A stretch of 8,740 nt of DNA from Rhodococcus sp. (in: high G+C Gram-positive bacteria). GTDB taxonomy: Bacteria > Actinomycetota > Actinomycetes > Mycobacteriales > Mycobacteriaceae. Shown here in pieces: positions 6,660 to 8,740 of the stretch (its first letter is position 1; each line of letters opens with the position of its first letter). The DNA is taken from NCBI GenBank assembly GCA_012515885.1, contig JAAYXN010000303.1, positions 1-8,740 of the forward strand, read 5' to 3'. Below the pieces are notes generated by a model. That model saw only the letters and a list, made by a program, of their open reading frames with translations. It had not been told where the DNA came from and made no database searches. Position numbers and translations under genes: made by a program.

Positions 6660-7403
6660 ATGATGGAGCAGGTGCGTTTCTTTCGACTGCTCGGACTCTT
6701 CGTTGCCGCCGCGTTTCTCGTCGCGGCATGCGCTGGCGTCATCACCCTCAATCCGCGTCCCGTCATTCCCCAGGAAACGCCTCCGCCGCCGGGCCGAGCC
6801 GTTCCGCTCATCGACATCAACGCGCCCGGCCGCACAGCAGATTTGTTGGCGGACTGGTCGCAAGGGCTCACTGACGCCACCGGGATTAGTCAGAGCGCAC
6901 TCGAAGCGTACGGCTATGCGGCCACAGTCCTCGCCCACACCAACCCCGGTTGCGGGATCGATTGGACCACCCTCGCCGGGATCGGCAGCGTCGAAAGCAA
7001 ACACGGCACACACGGAGGAGCATCCGTTGATGCCCACGGCAACGCCGCACCACCCATCCGCGGCGTCGTGCTCGACGGCGGCCCCAGCGTGGCACACATC
7101 CCAGATACTGACGGCGGCGTCATGGACGGCGACCCCGAGTTCGATCGGGCGATGGGGCCGATGCAGTTCATCCCCGAAACCTGGGTGCACTGGGGAGTGG
7201 ACGCCAACGGCGACGGCGTCGCCGACCCCGACAACATCGACGATGCCGCCCTCAGCGCCGCCCGCTACCTGTGCAATCGCGGCGGCGACCTGCGCACCGC
7301 CGAAGGATGGCGTACCGCGATCTTCGCTTACAACCTCTCCGGGGACTACGTCGACAAGGTGCGCGAACACGCCGCCGCCTACTCCGTCGCCGTCCGCCCC
7401 TAG
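6660..7403 (+). CDS. lpqU: Putative lytic transglycosylase lipoprotein (LpqU-like)
   Basis: This is a probable exported, membrane-anchored murein lytic transglycosylase that cleaves the MurNAc-GlcNAc bond of peptidoglycan. It has 247 residues from ATG 6660; a second ATG follows at 6663. The N-terminus is a lipoprotein signal: charged start, hydrophobic stretch LLGLFVAAAFL, and lipobox VAAC with the acylated cysteine at C24. A Pro-rich linker (about 32-46) leads to an SLT/MltB-like domain. IGSVESKHG carries the likely catalytic acid E112, GPMQFIPETW is at 166-175, and AYNLSGDY is at 223-230. DANGDGVAD (181-189) resembles an EF-hand-type calcium loop. C98 and C205 could form a disulphide. It starts 24 bp after mazG, probably in the same transcript, with a weak ribosome binding site. 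The symbol follows synteny with M. tuberculosis Rv1022 and is less certain than the family. Confidence 0.88.
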   Translation: MMEQVRFFRLLGLFVAAAFLVAACAGVITLNPRPVIPQETPPPPGRAVPLIDINAPGRTADLLADWSQGLTDATGISQSALEAYGYAATVLAHTNPGCGIDWTTLAGIGSVESKHGTHGGASVDAHGNAAPPIRGVVLDGGPSVAHIPDTDGGVMDGDPEFDRAMGPMQFIPETWVHWGVDANGDGVADPDNIDDAALSAARYLCNRGGDLRTAEGWRTAIFAYNLSGDYVDKVREHAAAYSVAVRP

Positions 7404-7491
7404 ACCACACTCACGCAGGTCGAGGCCGCCCCGCGCAGTACGACAGGGCAGAAAGCGGGCGCGCCATCCACTACGGGATTTCCCCTGCCGT

Positions 7492-7497
7492 TAGGCT
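7492..7497 (+). promoter_or_regulatory. Candidate -10 box of eno
   Basis: TAGGCT fits TANNNT and would place the transcript start near 7504, giving a leader of about 80 nt. A -35 hexamer is not recognisable at the usual spacing. The predicted start would fall inside the first inverted repeat. Confidence 0.35.
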
Positions 7498-7500
7498 GTC

Positions 7501-7514
7501 AGGCAGCACTGCCT
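7501..7514. repeat. Inverted repeat AGGCAG-CA-CTGCCT
   Basis: These are perfect 6-bp arms with a 2-bp centre. Outer bases CTGT (7496-7499) and ACAG (7515-7518) also pair if C7500 is bulged, so a roughly 10-bp RNA stem is possible. It lies just downstream of the candidate eno -10 box. It could be an operator, a 5'-end stabilising hairpin, or a remnant terminator; no T run follows. Confidence 0.6.
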
Positions 7515-7537
7515 ACAGGCGAGTGCGACCACGATGA

Positions 7538-7551
7538 GCACCGGTCGGTGC
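7538..7551. repeat. Inverted repeat GCACCG-GT-CGGTGC
   Basis: These are perfect 6-bp arms around a 2-bp centre, 17 bp upstream of the eno Shine-Dalgarno. It has the same architecture as the repeat at 7501-7514, though a different sequence, and its centre is 37 bp away. It would lie in the eno leader mRNA. Confidence 0.6.
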
Positions 7552-7568
7552 AAGCGGCGAAGCCCATC

Positions 7569-7575
7569 AAAGGAG
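7569..7575 (+). promoter_or_regulatory. Ribosome binding site of eno
   Basis: AAAGGAG is followed by 9 nt and GTG at 7585. This is the best Shine-Dalgarno in the window. It decides the start in favour of GTG 7585 over an in-frame ATG at 7534. Confidence 0.85.
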
Positions 7576-7584
7576 AAACAGCAA

Positions 7585-8740
<1,156 letters not shown>

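Larger units (their letters stand above)
7404..7584. other. Intergenic region carrying eno expression signals
   Basis: This 181-bp gap has no supported gene. It contains a candidate -10 box (7492-7497), two perfect 6-2-6 inverted repeats (7501-7514 and 7538-7551) and the eno ribosome binding site (7569-7575). No T-tract terminator for the upstream operon was found; GC-rich segments near 7421-7465 form only imperfect pairings. Confidence 0.7.

Noticed and set aside
7458..7465. GGCGCGCC palindrome in the lpqU-eno gap as a terminator or site
   Set aside because: Self-complementary GC octamers are common in such DNA, and there is no loop or T tract.
7534..7584. In-frame ATG 17 codons upstream of the eno GTG start
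   Set aside because: The AAAGGAG Shine-Dalgarno sits 9 nt before GTG 7585, enolases normally begin there, and the extra basic peptide matches nothing.

Overview
The window is ordinary core chromosome from a high-GC actinobacterium. By protein similarity recalled from memory it is most likely a member of the Mycobacteriales/Corynebacteriales (Mycobacterium, Gordonia or Rhodococcus relatives); I cannot name the genus. The gene order glmU(-), tRNA-Gln(-), tetR(+), mfd(+), mazG(+), lpqU-like(+), eno(+) matches, as I recall it, the Mycobacterium tuberculosis stretch Rv1018c to Rv1023. There is no sign of a mobile element, prophage, CRISPR array or foreign gene.

Layout. The left arm (1-1414) reads leftward: tRNA-Gln(UUG), then glmU, whose last part lies outside the window. 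A 196-bp divergent region (1415-1610) separates it from a rightward block. That block is a TetR-family regulator, the transcription-repair coupling factor Mfd, a MazG-type nucleotide pyrophosphohydrolase overlapping mfd by 4 bp (ATGA), and, 24 bp further on, a putative lytic transglycosylase lipoprotein. A 181-bp gap with two small perfect inverted repeats then leads to enolase (eno), which has a strong ribosome binding site and a GTG start and runs off the right edge.

How the genes relate. GlmU makes UDP-GlcNAc for peptidoglycan, arabinogalactan linkage and mycothiol. The transglycosylase acts on finished peptidoglycan. Mfd clears stalled RNA polymerase and recruits excision repair, and MazG hydrolyses (damaged) NTPs, so the tetR-mfd-mazG block looks like a regulated genome-maintenance unit. 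Enolase is a housekeeping glycolytic gene with its own expression signals.

I found no undescribed system. Worth a second look are small regulatory-scale structures: a 17-bp direct repeat with an exact 21-bp period between tRNA-Gln and glmU; twin 6-2-6 inverted repeats in the eno leader; a 35-codon leader ORF ending in an ATGA overlap with an internal tetR ATG; and a probable leaderless promoter directly in front of mfd.
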